This document shows positions 45,893 through 55,425 of a stretch of DNA of 64,000 nucleotides, one piece after another. The notes below the pieces were generated by a model. The model did not search any database. It worked only from the letters and a program-made list of their open reading frames with translations, and had not been told where the DNA came from. The position numbers and the translations under genes were made by a program. Location of the stretch: the NCBI GenBank assembly GCA_030704615.1, contig CM060731.1:56090756-56154755 (forward strand), given 5' to 3'. Within the stretch, counting starts at the first letter, position 1. Each line of letters opens with the position of its first letter. Source of the DNA: Takakia lepidozioides (Eukaryota > Streptophyta > Takakiopsida > Takakiales > Takakiaceae).

Positions 45893-48240
45893 GTACTGCA
45901 AGTTCTCCCTTTTGGAGAAAGGTCATTTGTCTTTCGAGCCACCATTCTTCCTGGCATGGAGGAACCCTGGGGCTGACTCCATGTACACTGACGATATTGT
46001 GAAGGAGTGGCATTTGGAACATTTGCGTGATTGCCCTTGGTATGTGGACCTTCCGCCCGGCTCGCTCGACCCATCCGAGTTTCAATTGAAGTTGGATGCT
46101 GAATTCCGATGAAACCGGGCTCCGCTGCCTCCGTTGGGTGCAAAAGAGGCAAAAGCGCTTGCGAACTCCAGGAAAGCGGCAGAGCTTGCTCAGGCAGGAA
46201 TTCAGGAGAAATTGCATGAGAAGAGTAAAGGCCAAAGGAAAATGACAAGGAAACAAGTGAGTGCAGTAACACCCAAAAAGAAGAAAACCATCGGGGCATC
46301 GGAGGAGGCGCAGGAGGGGACCCAAGAGAGTGACTCCGACGACGACTTTGTTCAAGGTCCTGCAACTGCTGTTGCTCCTACCCAGTCACCGGTCGTCCGG
46401 GTTCCCAAGTCAGTTCGGAGTGGGACTGGCTCTGCCAAGAAGTTGGCATTTGAGGGCGAGCCTACACGGCGGTATTCGGCGGTGACGTTTACGCACAGGC
46501 CAAAGCTAGAACCTCCAACCATCATCCAATGCGTCAATGAGAGCTTCCTTGACGCTCTCGCTGCCAGGGCGAAGAAGGTGGCACACAGCAAGTCTCTGGC
46601 GGAGCAGAAGGGGAAAGCCAAGAAGAGGGCTGCCGGTACAGAGCCTAAAGACACCCCTGGTTTTGAAGCCATGATGGAATTCTTCACGGCTGTGAGCACG
46701 AATTGCAAGAGCACTCGGGGGGGGGTTGAGGTGGAGAGAGCTTGCGACATGATTCTCCTCGACATTCCAGATGGGGAGCTGCTGGAGGGCCTGGATGGTG
46801 TGCCCACCTGGAACAGGTTTACTGAGGACTACTGGAAAGCCGGGTTTGGGCTGGCGGGGATGCTTCTGGATGACGGTGGATGTGTGGTTGTCCTTGCCAC
46901 AAGAGGGAAGACCACAGAGAATGCGGTGGCAAGGTGGACACCCAAAAGTGTCACCCCGGTCCTCCTCAGAAAATGGTTCTGCATCAGTACACAGGGGTTG
47001 TGAATAGAGGGCCAAAGTGTAAGTTATCAATCTATTGCATTCACTTCATATTGTGGTGTATGTTAAGTAGGCCCTGGAGTTGATCCCTTCTTTGTTGGAT
47101 GTGCAGACATTGGTGTTTGAGGCATATTGCTTTGTGAAGAGAGGGTCTACGTTCAAATTCCGCAACGACGGTCGTCTTGTTGATGCCGCTGTGGACCCTG
47201 TAACCTACGATGTCCTCTACAACTATGTGCCCCACTCCAGTATGCCAAAGGACACAAAGACAGGCAAACCGTGGCGGTACAGCCGGACCCGGAGCCCTGC
47301 TTTCATCCAAACCCTCATGGAGACGTGCTCGGATGTCCAAGGGCGGATTCTCGACCTCACATGCGGCACGGGTAAGCCTTCACATGCTCAGTTTGTCCCC
47401 TGGCCCGATTGCAATTGCATGCCGCAAGCTATTAACCGCCCGCTTTGTTCCTCAGGTGCTTCAATGTGGGCAGGGACGTTGTCCGACAGGCATGTGTTCG
47501 CCTTCGAGCCAGATACTGCCCTCCACAACTCGGAACTTGCAGCGGCTGAACGTCTGCCGAAAGAGGAAGAGGCATCCTCGGAGGATGAGGAAAAATCCGA
47601 GAAGGAGCAGGGGGAGGAAGTTGGGATCGAGGCCGAGGAGCCCCCGGTTTACGAGTGAGTGGTGGCATTGTAAGTTGCCTCCAGATTTGGTGAGGCACCT
47701 CCCTCCGCTCTCTTATTTCATTGAAAACCCTTTCTGGTTGTGCTGGTATTGACATTCTTGAAGTGGATTTGTTCTTACTGTAGGATGCCAAGTACTGCCG
47801 GAGGGACGTCTGCACCGGAGTTCATGGGCAGGAGGAACGTGCCTTTTTTTGCCAGGGGGGATTTCATGCCTAGTCCAGAAAGGGAGTACATTCCTACTTA
47901 TGCTGCCCGGCTTGCTTCGGTGTCCATTAGGAGGTGTTCCGAACGTAGTCGTGTACAGCAGATTTTAGACGAGGCAAGCCTCAAGAAAATGAAGATGAGG
48001 GAGGAGGCAGCAGCTATTAGAGCCCGTCGGGCTCGTAGATTTGTCTTGGATTCTGCTGAGGAAAGTGGGGGAGAAGAGGCAGAAGATTCCCAGGAGGTGA
48101 GGTGGACAGTCCCCCAAGGAGAGGACGGGATTTTTTAGAGGCATAGTGGAACTGATGCATCACAGAGCTCGGAGGATGAGGGGGATGAGGGGGATGAGGA
48201 AGAAGGTGGGGCAAGTTCCTCGGAGGGTGTAGGAGAGTAG
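45893..48240 (+). pseudogene. methyltransferase-like C-terminal half of the MULE ParB/MTase-like gene, copy 2
   Basis: Exons 45893-47018, 47107-47371, 47456-47654 and 47784-48240, with GTAAGT/GTAAGC/GTGAGT donors and AG acceptors at the same places as in copy 1. After a head (FSLLEKGHLSFEPPFF, CPWYVDLPPGSLD) and a Lys-rich acidic linker comes ERACDMILLDIPDGELLEG, then GFGLAGMLLDDGGCVVVLAT (IV-like region and following strand), TLVFEAYCFVKRG, and in exon 8/9 VQGRILDLTCGTG-ASMWAG with FAFEPD (motifs I and II). This IV-before-I order is that of beta-class amino-methyltransferases (N4-cytosine/N6-adenine). The catalytic (D/N/S)PP(Y/F/W) is LDIPDG, so activity is doubtful. Stops: TGA 46110-46112 (CGA in copy 1), TGA at about 47001, TAG at 48136. 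Confidence 0.75.
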
Positions 48241-48303
48241 TGCCCATTCCGGCTATGACAGTTAGAACACACTTGTATAGACGTGGCTTGCCACAAAATT
48301 TGC

Positions 48304-48309
48304 AATAAA
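48304..48309 (+). terminator. polyadenylation signal AATAAA
   Basis: Conserved with 23927-23932 of the truncated copy, about 65 bases after the final stop and 150 bases before the MULE terminus. Confidence 0.7.
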
Positions 48310-48399
48310 ATGTTGCATTTCAAGTCCACTGGTGCCACATTCCAACTTAACATGACCCTATTTCCGTGCCTCCTAACCCTATTTCCGTGGACTCACAAT

Positions 48400-48461
48400 G
48401 GTCTGCTCATGCTTTTTTTTTTTCCGCTCATGCTCATGCCGCTCATGAAATAGCAGCCCCC
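48400..48461 (-). repeat. MULE right terminal inverted repeat
   Basis: Read inward from 48461 (minus strand): GGGGGCTGCTATTTCATGAG then CGGCATGAGCATGAGCGG, an A tract and more GCATGAGC. It matches the left terminus at 34896. Confidence 0.85.
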
Positions 48462-48470
48462 GGATTGTAG
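48462..48470. repeat. MULE target-site duplication, right copy
   Basis: GGATTGTAG, identical to 34887-34895. From here on the CACTA sequence resumes. Confidence 0.9.
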
Positions 48471-48842
48471 CGCCTTGGAGTGACAGAAGGGCCCTCGCAA
48501 GTCTATGTAGAGACAGATTAGAGACAGAGATGTCAAGGAGGGTTATTTCCTACACACTCCCTTCTCAACCCTTCACTCTCCTTCACGTCGTCATTGAGGG
48601 AAGTACCTCCTTTACGGAAGGGTAGAATGACAGAGAGTCTGCAGAGCAGGTGAGAATGAGGGCCCGCACTCATGTATGAGAGTTTCTTGCGTGGAAGAAG
48701 AGTGCTACATAGGGGGGATTTTTTGCGCGGGAACTTTTTATTGCATTCGTTGCGCCAAAAATCCAAGAACCCAAGAAATTCAAGTGATTTCACATTCTTT
48801 TGTCATCTTGAGGTTTACTAGCTAGCTTGAGTCCTAACATGC

Positions 48843-49223
48843 TTGATAGTATGCAGGCTGCACAGAGCGTTGCCCACAAAGGCAGTGCAAAAGCGGGCCC
48901 CACGCAAACTAGTGGTTGAAGGTGAGCCAAGGCGGTCATCTAGGTTCGTACTACAGCTTCCACCACGGAGCATGGCCACAGAGGGAGAACCCGACAATCG
49001 ACACTACACTACAGGCGACTCAGACACCGACGACAACACCTGCCCTCCAAACGATGAAGGCACTGGTAACACTAATCCCCTCCATGATGGGAAAGGGAAG
49101 AGACCCGTTGAAATGCCTCCAAGGCCGCCTGCCAAACGTCTTGCACCACAGCAGTACATATCACCCGTGGTGAGTGCTACTCCTACACACATTAATCCTA
49201 AGCTCCATCTCTATGTGTATTAG
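48843..49223 (+). CDS. CACTA accessory gene, probable N-terminal exon
   Basis: Open for 126 codons. Its centre is rich in Pro, Arg and acidic residues (RAPRKLVVEGEPRRSSRF, DSDTDDNTCPPNDEG, PRPPAKRLAP), a disordered composition typical of the N-terminus of second proteins in CACTA elements. It may splice to the reading frames from 49665 on, but I could not fix the junction. No catalytic domain is visible. Assignment rests on strand, position and composition. Confidence 0.4.
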   Translation: MIVCRLHRALPTKAVQKRAPRKLVVEGEPRRSSRFVLQLPPRSMATEGEPDNRHYTTGDSDTDDNTCPPNDEGTGNTNPLHDGKGKRPVEMPPRPPAKRLAPQQYISPVVSATPTHINPKLHLYVY

Positions 49224-49664
49224 GTGCATATTTGGGTTTGGATCCATAATGTAGACAACACACTGTGGGTGTTGATATGCCAGAGTAGAGATCAAAAAGC
49301 CCCAGTTCGATTTGGGAGGTTCAGCAAAGATGATTTCGCCAAATTTTGGGTCATTCCACTACCCTGCATTCTCTTGTCTTGCTTCATAGGTGGTAAGGGC
49401 TTTGGCCATTTGGTATTGGTGATTTGGTGCAATCTCATGAGAAAAACCTAATTACAAACACCAAAGTGATGTGCTTTTGCTTGTGAGGATATGAACATAA
49501 AAAAAGGAACAATTGATCTAGCATGTTCAGGAAAGTACTGAAAATACTCTAGTTGTGCTAATTCCAGATGCAGACTTGATGTGTGGATTTATCAGTCAGG
49601 ATTTGCAGTGGCAGTGTCTTGCCTGGATCATGTTGGTAGATGTCCACTTACTGCGTAATGTTTA

Positions 49665-50716
49665 ATGTGGCAGTCAAGAAGCAAACGGGGGAGAGGAAAA
49701 TTTGCTGGGACCCTTCAACGTAGCCCTGCGCGTGGCACATTTGCGCCCATGGAAGGGGGACATGCTCAAAATCCAACTGGCTGTTCTCGCCCAGTCCGTC
49801 CACCCCCTCACCCCCATGAAAGGTATAGTGATGTATGTGGTTCTAGCAGTCAATTAGGTTGGAACAACATAGGGGGGGAACCATTGTATGCTGGCCATGT
49901 TTTCCATTCTCCCCGTAGAGGAGCAGGCGCATCACAAATGGGAGGCAGGCCCCGTCCCCAACCTCCAGCTCCCCTGTATAACTCATACCAGGAACCAGTG
50001 CATCTTGATGAGGATTAGTATGGGGAGGTAGATGTGTATGGACATGAAGTAGGGGAAGTAGAGAACTGGGGCATGCCGGACATGCAGTGGCCTGATAATG
50101 ATATTGCTGGCGAGGGGGATGGTTACATGGAGGAAGAACCTGTTATGCATCCACTGGACATCCGTAATGCAGAGCGGAGGGCAAGGCGAGCTGCGCAGGT
50201 TGCTATGAATGCAAGTGCTGCTTGGAGAGGGGATCAGCAAATTCGACCCCCTGTAATGATAGAGCTGACTTAGTTAGGGGCACCAAGGAGCCACACGAAC
50301 TCGCTGGCAGAATGCCCTTAAAGGGCAAATCCTTCGCATGCTAGATGTTTCCTCACATCTCAGAAAACAACGCTCGTCTGACTTGGATCTCGTATTCAAG
50401 ACAATGAAGAACATGTTTACTTACACTCTTGTTCAGCTAGATGTTGTGGTTGTGAGGAAGACAATAGGGGTCATGTTAAAAACTATTCACACAGACTTGC
50501 GGGGTCATTTTCTCAAGGGGAAAGGCAAACCAGCGACTGTGAGTTCTGCACAATGGGACCGCCTAGTGGCTTATTGGCAAACAGAGAAGTTTCTGAAATC
50601 TTCTGAGAATGGGGCTGCTGCTAACAAGGCTGCAAAGAAACAAAGCAAGACAGGACCCGGTGGAATGAATGGGGTTGAAGTTTCGTCTGGTAAGGACCTC
50701 ACTTGCAAAACCTGAA
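49665..50716 (+). pseudogene. CACTA accessory gene, Transposase_24-like region
   Basis: A Pro/Arg/Gly-rich part (RPVRPPPHPHERY, GGRPRPQPPAPLY) ends at a TAG (50016-50018). It resumes as an acidic stretch (VENWGMPDMQWPDND) to a stop at 50271-50273, and then comes a third part at 50338-50716. This third part has LRGHFLKGKGKPATV, WDRLVAYWQTEKFLKSS and KKQSKTGPGGMNGVE, close to the W-LV-YW-TE pattern plus Asn/Lys-rich stretch and Gly-rich end of plant En/Spm Transposase_24 proteins. In that group the protein is a DNA-binding partner of the main transposase. The internal stops show decay, unless some are spliced out. Confidence 0.55.
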
Positions 50717-51021
50717 GCACTATTGATGATGTGGACCCCTTTTTGATGTAGTGCCTATATGGGAAATGTGGAAATGCATGCAATTTTTGTGCACATGTGT
50801 AATCTAATACTTGAATATTCTGGCGTATGCAGGCTATGTCAACTGGCAGGGCCCCTTCTTTCCAAGAGATCCAAGAGGGATCAGCGAGCAAAGTGGGTGA
50901 TCAGCCCACTGGCCCTAGAGTGAGTCATTTAAGAAAGGAGAGGCTGTTCATTTTAGTATATTATGTTGTTTATGCCTTCATTTGTAGTATGTCTATTGAC
51001 ATTTGACGGTTTGTTTGGCAG

Positions 51022-52108
51022 GACAAGACAAGCACCATCCGCAAATTGGCAGAAAAAGTGTCATTGCTGGAGGGAGGTATGGCGGACATGAGGAAATTCA
51101 TGTCTGAAGCCAAGGAGTTCAATAGGTTTTTGGCTATGAAGTTTGGCCTGAAGCTTGACCCTTGTTCCGATGGCAACACACGTGCAGGCTCATCTATCGT
51201 GGTAGATGGAGCTACACCTGTCCCTACCGTGTCAACTCGTCTGGACTCACGTTTTAACATGATTGAAGCGATTGGCAATAAACCAGTACTGAACGTGGAG
51301 GGTTCACAGTCCATGCGGTCACCTTCTCCAGTGCGAGAAGTCAACGGCAATGGAGACCCAGTTGATAATGATCAAGGATCACCTACTTCATCAAGCAAGG
51401 GTCAGGGCATGTTACCTGCACAATTTGAACCACCTACACCCAAACATCTATTGATTTTGGACTTGAATGGATTGTTGTGCGATGCCACTCACCATGTTCT
51501 TTCTGTCCCAAAAGGAATATTGCCTGAAATCCTAGGTAGGCCTCATCCTAAGTACTTTAAGAATCCTCATCTATGACGATGTACGATGAAATTGTCCAAG
51601 AAATGTGGTTCAAAGCTCGTGATGTTAAGACCAGGGTGTTGTGAATTTATTGCAAATTGTTTGAAAGTCTGGTCCTCTGCACAAATTCACAATGTTCGGG
51701 CAGCCGTCGATTGGATATTCAGGGCGCATGTTACAAGGCTTCAGTTTGTATGGGATCAGTCCCACTGTGAACGTGAGGAAGGGGAAAACATGCAGTCCTC
51801 ATCAAAGCCTGTTTTTTACAAATGTTTGGAGAAGGTGTGGAAGGCAATGCCACAGTGGTCGGCCCGAAACACTGTCTTAGTTGACGACAGTCCTTACAAG
51901 GGGATGCGCAATCCCGCCTACTCTGGGGTTTATCCAGTTTCATGGACACATGACACAGGGGTTGCTGACACTGGGCAGTTGGACAGTGTGTGGCCCTACC
52001 TCGAAAGACTGGCACAGTCCCCCAATGTGCCCGAATTCATACGCACAACAGGGGGATATGGACAGGGACCTATTACTACAGAGGCTGAAGGCGTGGCCAG
52101 AGAGGTAC
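51022..52108 (+). pseudogene. CACTA accessory gene, FCP1/NIF-type HAD phosphatase domain
   Basis: Part one (to TGA at 51574-51576) has a coiled-coil start (TIRKLAEKVSLLEGGMADM), a Ser/Pro-rich linker and the first HAD motif, HLLILDLNGLLCDATHH. Part two (from 51586) has CGSKLVMLRPGCCEFI, VWSSAQIHNVRAAVDWIF, FVWDQSHC, NTVLVDDSPYKGMRNPAYSG and PYLERLAQSPNVPEFI. This is the order of plant FCP1/NLI-interacting-factor-like phosphatases, including the late DD motif. The nucleophile motif is DLNGLL: first Asp kept, second Asp replaced by Asn, as in a plant subgroup. The frame changes twice between 51560 and 51590. Upstream sequence continues from the Transposase_24-like part on the same strand, so one fused protein is likely. 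Confidence 0.78.
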
Positions 52109-52173
52109 ACTCTGGCCCTCACCTTGCATTAGTGAATGTTAATATCTTATGTTAGTCATAGGTTTGTGGACAT

Positions 52174-53010
52174 TTGACAATAGTGTTTGTCATTGTTAGT
52201 ATTGTGAACAGCTATTTGACATATTGTTGTTGTACAATGCAATATCAGCCGCATGGTCGCAGAAATCCAAACACAGCGAGGGTTTCGGGCGCAGCAAACA
52301 CTGCCTTGGAGAAAAATATGGTAAGATCTCTTACCTTTTTTGTGCTTACAGTTATGAGGACTATAATCATTTACCTGTGGGAGTTCAATTGTTTCTTGAC
52401 ACATAGTTGGCATGAGGTTGAAGGGCACAACAGGGCACATTGTGGATGCAACCCCCGTAGCATGACACGGGTAAGGCAAAAAACACCTGGCAGTGGGCTG
52501 ATCTCCTTTATGTTTGCGATTTCCCCATGTTGTTGCAGAAAGCAAGCTGTCCTAGTGAAGACAACACCAGCTCAGAAGATCATTATTCCAACACCCTCGG
52601 AGCAAAATGGGGTGAGAAAAACTATACACCCCTATCATCTTCTCATGATTGCACTGGTTGCATGTGACTCGGTTCAAACCTCTGAAATATGGGACTCATT
52701 TTTAACTGACACTGCTTGTGGATTGTGGCAGGTGATTAAAGGCCATCGAGTGTGGCTTTTGGATGCCCTATCAAAAGCCAAAGTAGGTAGTGGTTTGGTG
52801 ATGGGTTTGCAGGGCAGTACACGCCCAGAGCGATACCCATCTATACCTGTTGGGTACGTGGCTGTGCGTGTGGATGAAGTATGCACTGCTAGCACCCCGC
52901 TTGCATCCTTCAATACTTCAGTACGGCCAGCTAACTTGGTCACACTCTGGACTCTATCACAATGTGGAGTGATAAGCTGCTCAAAGTGCTACCTCAACGG
53001 TGATTTTTAG
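52174..53010 (+). CDS. CACTA accessory gene, downstream exons of unknown function
   Basis: One open frame of 278 codons, but only its last third looks like protein: VIKGHRVWLLDALSKAKVG, GSTRPERYPSIPVGYVAVRV and RPANLVTLWTLSQ, ending before TAG at 53008-53010. AG acceptors (GATTGTGGCAG before 52734) suggest this is a spliced last exon. Earlier AT-rich parts probably are introns between short Lys/Thr-rich exons (52550-52615, KTTPAQKIIIPTPSEQ). I do not recognise the fold. Confidence 0.4.
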   Translation: MTIVFVIVSIVNSYLTYCCCTMQYQPHGRRNPNTARVSGAANTALEKNMVRSLTFFVLTVMRTIIIYLWEFNCFLTHSWHEVEGHNRAHCGCNPRSMTRVRQKTPGSGLISFMFAISPCCCRKQAVLVKTTPAQKIIIPTPSEQNGVRKTIHPYHLLMIALVACDSVQTSEIWDSFLTDTACGLWQVIKGHRVWLLDALSKAKVGSGLVMGLQGSTRPERYPSIPVGYVAVRVDEVCTASTPLASFNTSVRPANLVTLWTLSQCGVISCSKCYLNGDF

Positions 53011-53399
53011 AGGTAATGCTCTTACTTTGACATGTGGTTACTCTTGAGTGATTAGCTAAATAGATCTCATGTAGTACTTACACAAACCAGTGGATTGAAA
53101 CCAACAACCTCTTCTCAGCTAGTGTTGTTGATTTGTTTATACATGTGTGCATTCACGTGCAGGACCTGCGATCATGATCTCTTGTAAAGAAGGAGGCAGA
53201 AGGTGTTGGGGCAGAAGAGACATGCTATGGACAATCAACAAGGAGGAAGGTGCTCGGTTTGTCACATGTTTGGATTCATATATGTGCAATGGGTACTTGG
53301 GTACTTGGGCTACCGTTGAGAGATTAGATTCTTTGAACTCTCCACTTTTTTTTTTATCTGGAGGCACTGTACAGACTTGAAACAAACCATTGTCTTCCT

Positions 53400-54368
53400 A
53401 TCATATTTTCAAATGTCGAATCTTTTTTTTACCCAATTGGCTCGTGACACCGTGTATTTGTGCAAAATGATATATTCTCATATTATAAATTACATATAAA
53501 TGGTATTATATTTGAATACATATAAATATACTAATTCAGTAAACATATAATACAAATTAAACCACTATCCACTCTAATTTGAAAATAAATAAAATACAAA
53601 ATAAAAATAAACAGAAAACAAATGTACTATTAAGGTAAATATTACAAATTCCATCCAGTTAGAATACTACATGTGGAGTAGAGATGGGTCATGCCCATGA
53701 CTCAACTAGGCACCAACAGCCATGCAAAGCGTGACACGTGTCCAGTCATACTCATGAACTCAAACCAATGAGGTCATACTCATGACTCAAATACCTTTCA
53801 CATCTCAAATTCATACCATATATTATGCGCCACGTAGCCATTCAATGAGACTTGAGTCAGATACACGACCACCTAAAGTTATAAAATGGTCATTCTCATG
53901 ACCAAGATGGTCATGCTTATGACCAGGATAATTTCCCATTCCTACCTGATACCATACAAAGAGCGCCACGTGTCCGGGCACGAACGCATCCACAATCAGA
54001 TTTATGACTCTCTAAAAGTTGCTAGATTTTAACACGTGGTATCGCTCAACGTGAACACGTGGCCGTTGTGGCATGCGTGCGAGATAACGTCATCCCTACA
54101 TCTGTCATCATCTGAAATTGACACGTCGAAATCCGGGGAGAGCCACGTGTTGCTAGAAAACAGTCACAGACGTGACGAAATACAGGGTCATGCATCTTGC
54201 TCACAAGGGGATATCAGCCAGAGTCATATTCATGACACGGATATTAGAGACATCGTAACGACACGGTCTGCATGACTCTTTGCAAAAGAGTAAAAAATGA
54301 GTCAAAATGATCAAAAGAGTCATGAAAACAGTAAAAAAATGTCATGAAACCCGTTTTTTGTACTAGTG
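53400..54368. repeat. CACTA right subterminal region
   Basis: AT-rich to about 53660, then many GTCATN-NTCATGAC and GGTCATGC-TTATGACC words (53690-54300) in both orientations, ending GTCATGAAACCCGTTTTTTG and the terminal TACTAGTG. The same words occur at the left end, in keeping with transposase binding sites. Confidence 0.7.
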
Positions 54369-54371
54369 AAG

Positions 54372-54530
54372 TCTTCAATTTACCTTCATCAAACTGATCC
54401 TTCCTTTTCATCTGAATTCTGGTCATGTTATCTGCTGCATTAGCACGTACTTCTTCAATCAGTGGCTGTGATTATATACTTGTTCTATGTATTCCTGGCT
54501 GGTGGATTAATTGGTCCAACAAAGGGGAAG
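54372..54530 (-). mobile_element. gypsy copy A, right segment after the CACTA insertion
   Basis: 54372-54455 matches copy B 60898-60975 (CATCTGAATTCTGGTCAT), directly continuing the sequence left of 29066. At about 54457 it jumps to the copy B sequence at about 61491 (ATCAGTGGCTGT-ATTAT, CTGGCTGGTGG), so roughly 510 bases of integrase sequence are deleted. The similarity ends near 54525. Confidence 0.8.
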
Positions 54531-54536
54531 GGGTAA

Positions 54537-55425
54537 TGTTAGAGGACTGTCTGGGATTTAGACACTTATACGGGATCTGTGGGGTACCCTTAATTTTTGC
54601 ACAGACTGAGACCAACAGGAGCCTTAGGGGTGACAACAGCGCACTTTAGGGGGGGTTACACAGCCTGTCACAGCCAACACAGCCCATCACAGTCAACACA
54701 GCCCGTCACAGTCCGTCACAGTCCGACACAGCCAACACAGTCGTCACAGTCGTCACAGTCCGACACAGCCCGAAACAGCCACACAGCCACACAGCCAGTC
54801 ACAGCCCAACACAGTCGCACAGCCAGTCACAGCCCGACACAGCCGGTCACAGCCGGTCACAGTTTCACACAGCCAGTCACAACTTGACACAGCTGTCACG
54901 ACCATAGGGAACAGATAGCAGGACAGGGAACGACTGTGGGGAACAACACCTGCGAAGGGAACATGTTAGTTCACTGATGACGGTTAGTGAGGGAAACGGT
55001 TAGAACAACGGGTAGGAAGATAAAGCTAGGAGCAAGGACTGGAAAAGGATCAATTCTTGGATCACTTCTTGGGGAATCACTGCTGGAAGGAGTAAGAGGA
55101 TCACTTCTTGGAGGAATTTCGGACATCACTGGGGGAAACGAGGAGAGAGCGTATCTCTGAGCAGAAAGAGGGAGAGCACGGAGTAGGAGGAGGATCTGTT
55201 GATGCTTAATGAATGCAGGCAGTAGAATTGTAATGTAGAGCAGATTAGAGACTCCATGGCTTCAGCCTGATACTTGATAGATATTAATCTGATACACACT
55301 TCATACTCACACTGTGTAGAGAGATATGAGTGAAGTTGTGGAATGAATGGATGAGTTGATGGAGTCCGATAGATTGATGAAGCAAACTGATACTTAATTA
55401 CCAGCAGTAAGATAACTAGCTAACA
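54537..55425 (+). mobile_element. possible LTR (TG...CA, about 890 bp)
   Basis: Begins TGTTAG and ends CTAACA, a 6-bp inverted end. It is preceded by a polypurine run (AAAGGGGAAGGGG, 54521-54533), as expected upstream of a plus-oriented 3' LTR. It contains a CACAGCC minisatellite. No second copy of the LTR is in the window and no flanking duplication was found. The call is tentative. Confidence 0.3.
54655..54895 (+). repeat. CACAGCC-NTCACAG minisatellite
   Basis: About 240 bases built of CACAGCCNGTCACAG-type words of 7-15 bases. The gypsy copies carry the complementary form (GGCTGTGATAGGCTGTG) at 28640-28740 and 60290-60560, so this tract is inverted relative to them. Confidence 0.85.

Larger units (their letters stand above)
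34896..48461. mobile_element. complete 13.57-kb Mutator-like element (MULE) carrying a ParB/MTase-like gene
   Basis: Bounded by a perfect 9-bp duplication and by imperfect terminal inverted repeats (left GAGGTTTGCTATTTCATGAG, right read inward GGGGGCTGCTATTTCATGAG; 18 of the first 21 bases match). Both ends continue into arrays of CATGAGCGG words. Inside, from left: short GGCGCC-type repeats, a minus-strand MULE/SWIM transposase, 1.7 kb of palindromic repeats, and a divergent plus-strand gene joining ParB-like and methyltransferase-like segments across a 95-bp tandem-repeat intron. The unusual size and cargo set it apart from classical MULEs. Its insertion site is inside the CACTA element. 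Confidence 0.93.
29066..54368. mobile_element. CACTA (En/Spm) DNA transposon, 25.3 kb including an inserted MULE
   Basis: The left end begins CACTACACCAAA and the right end, read inward, begins CACTAGTACAAA. The 3-bp flanks AAG (29063-29065 and 54369-54371) match, as expected for CACTA elements. The uninterrupted gypsy copy B (around 60890-60900) shows the same surrounding sequence without the element, which confirms both boundaries. It carries a minus-strand transposase (30581-34210), a divergent plus-strand accessory gene (48.8-53.0 kb) and subterminal GTCATG/CATGAC repeats at both ends. Without the nested MULE and its 9-bp duplication it would be about 11.7 kb. The transposase frame is broken, so it is non-autonomous now. 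Confidence 0.93.
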
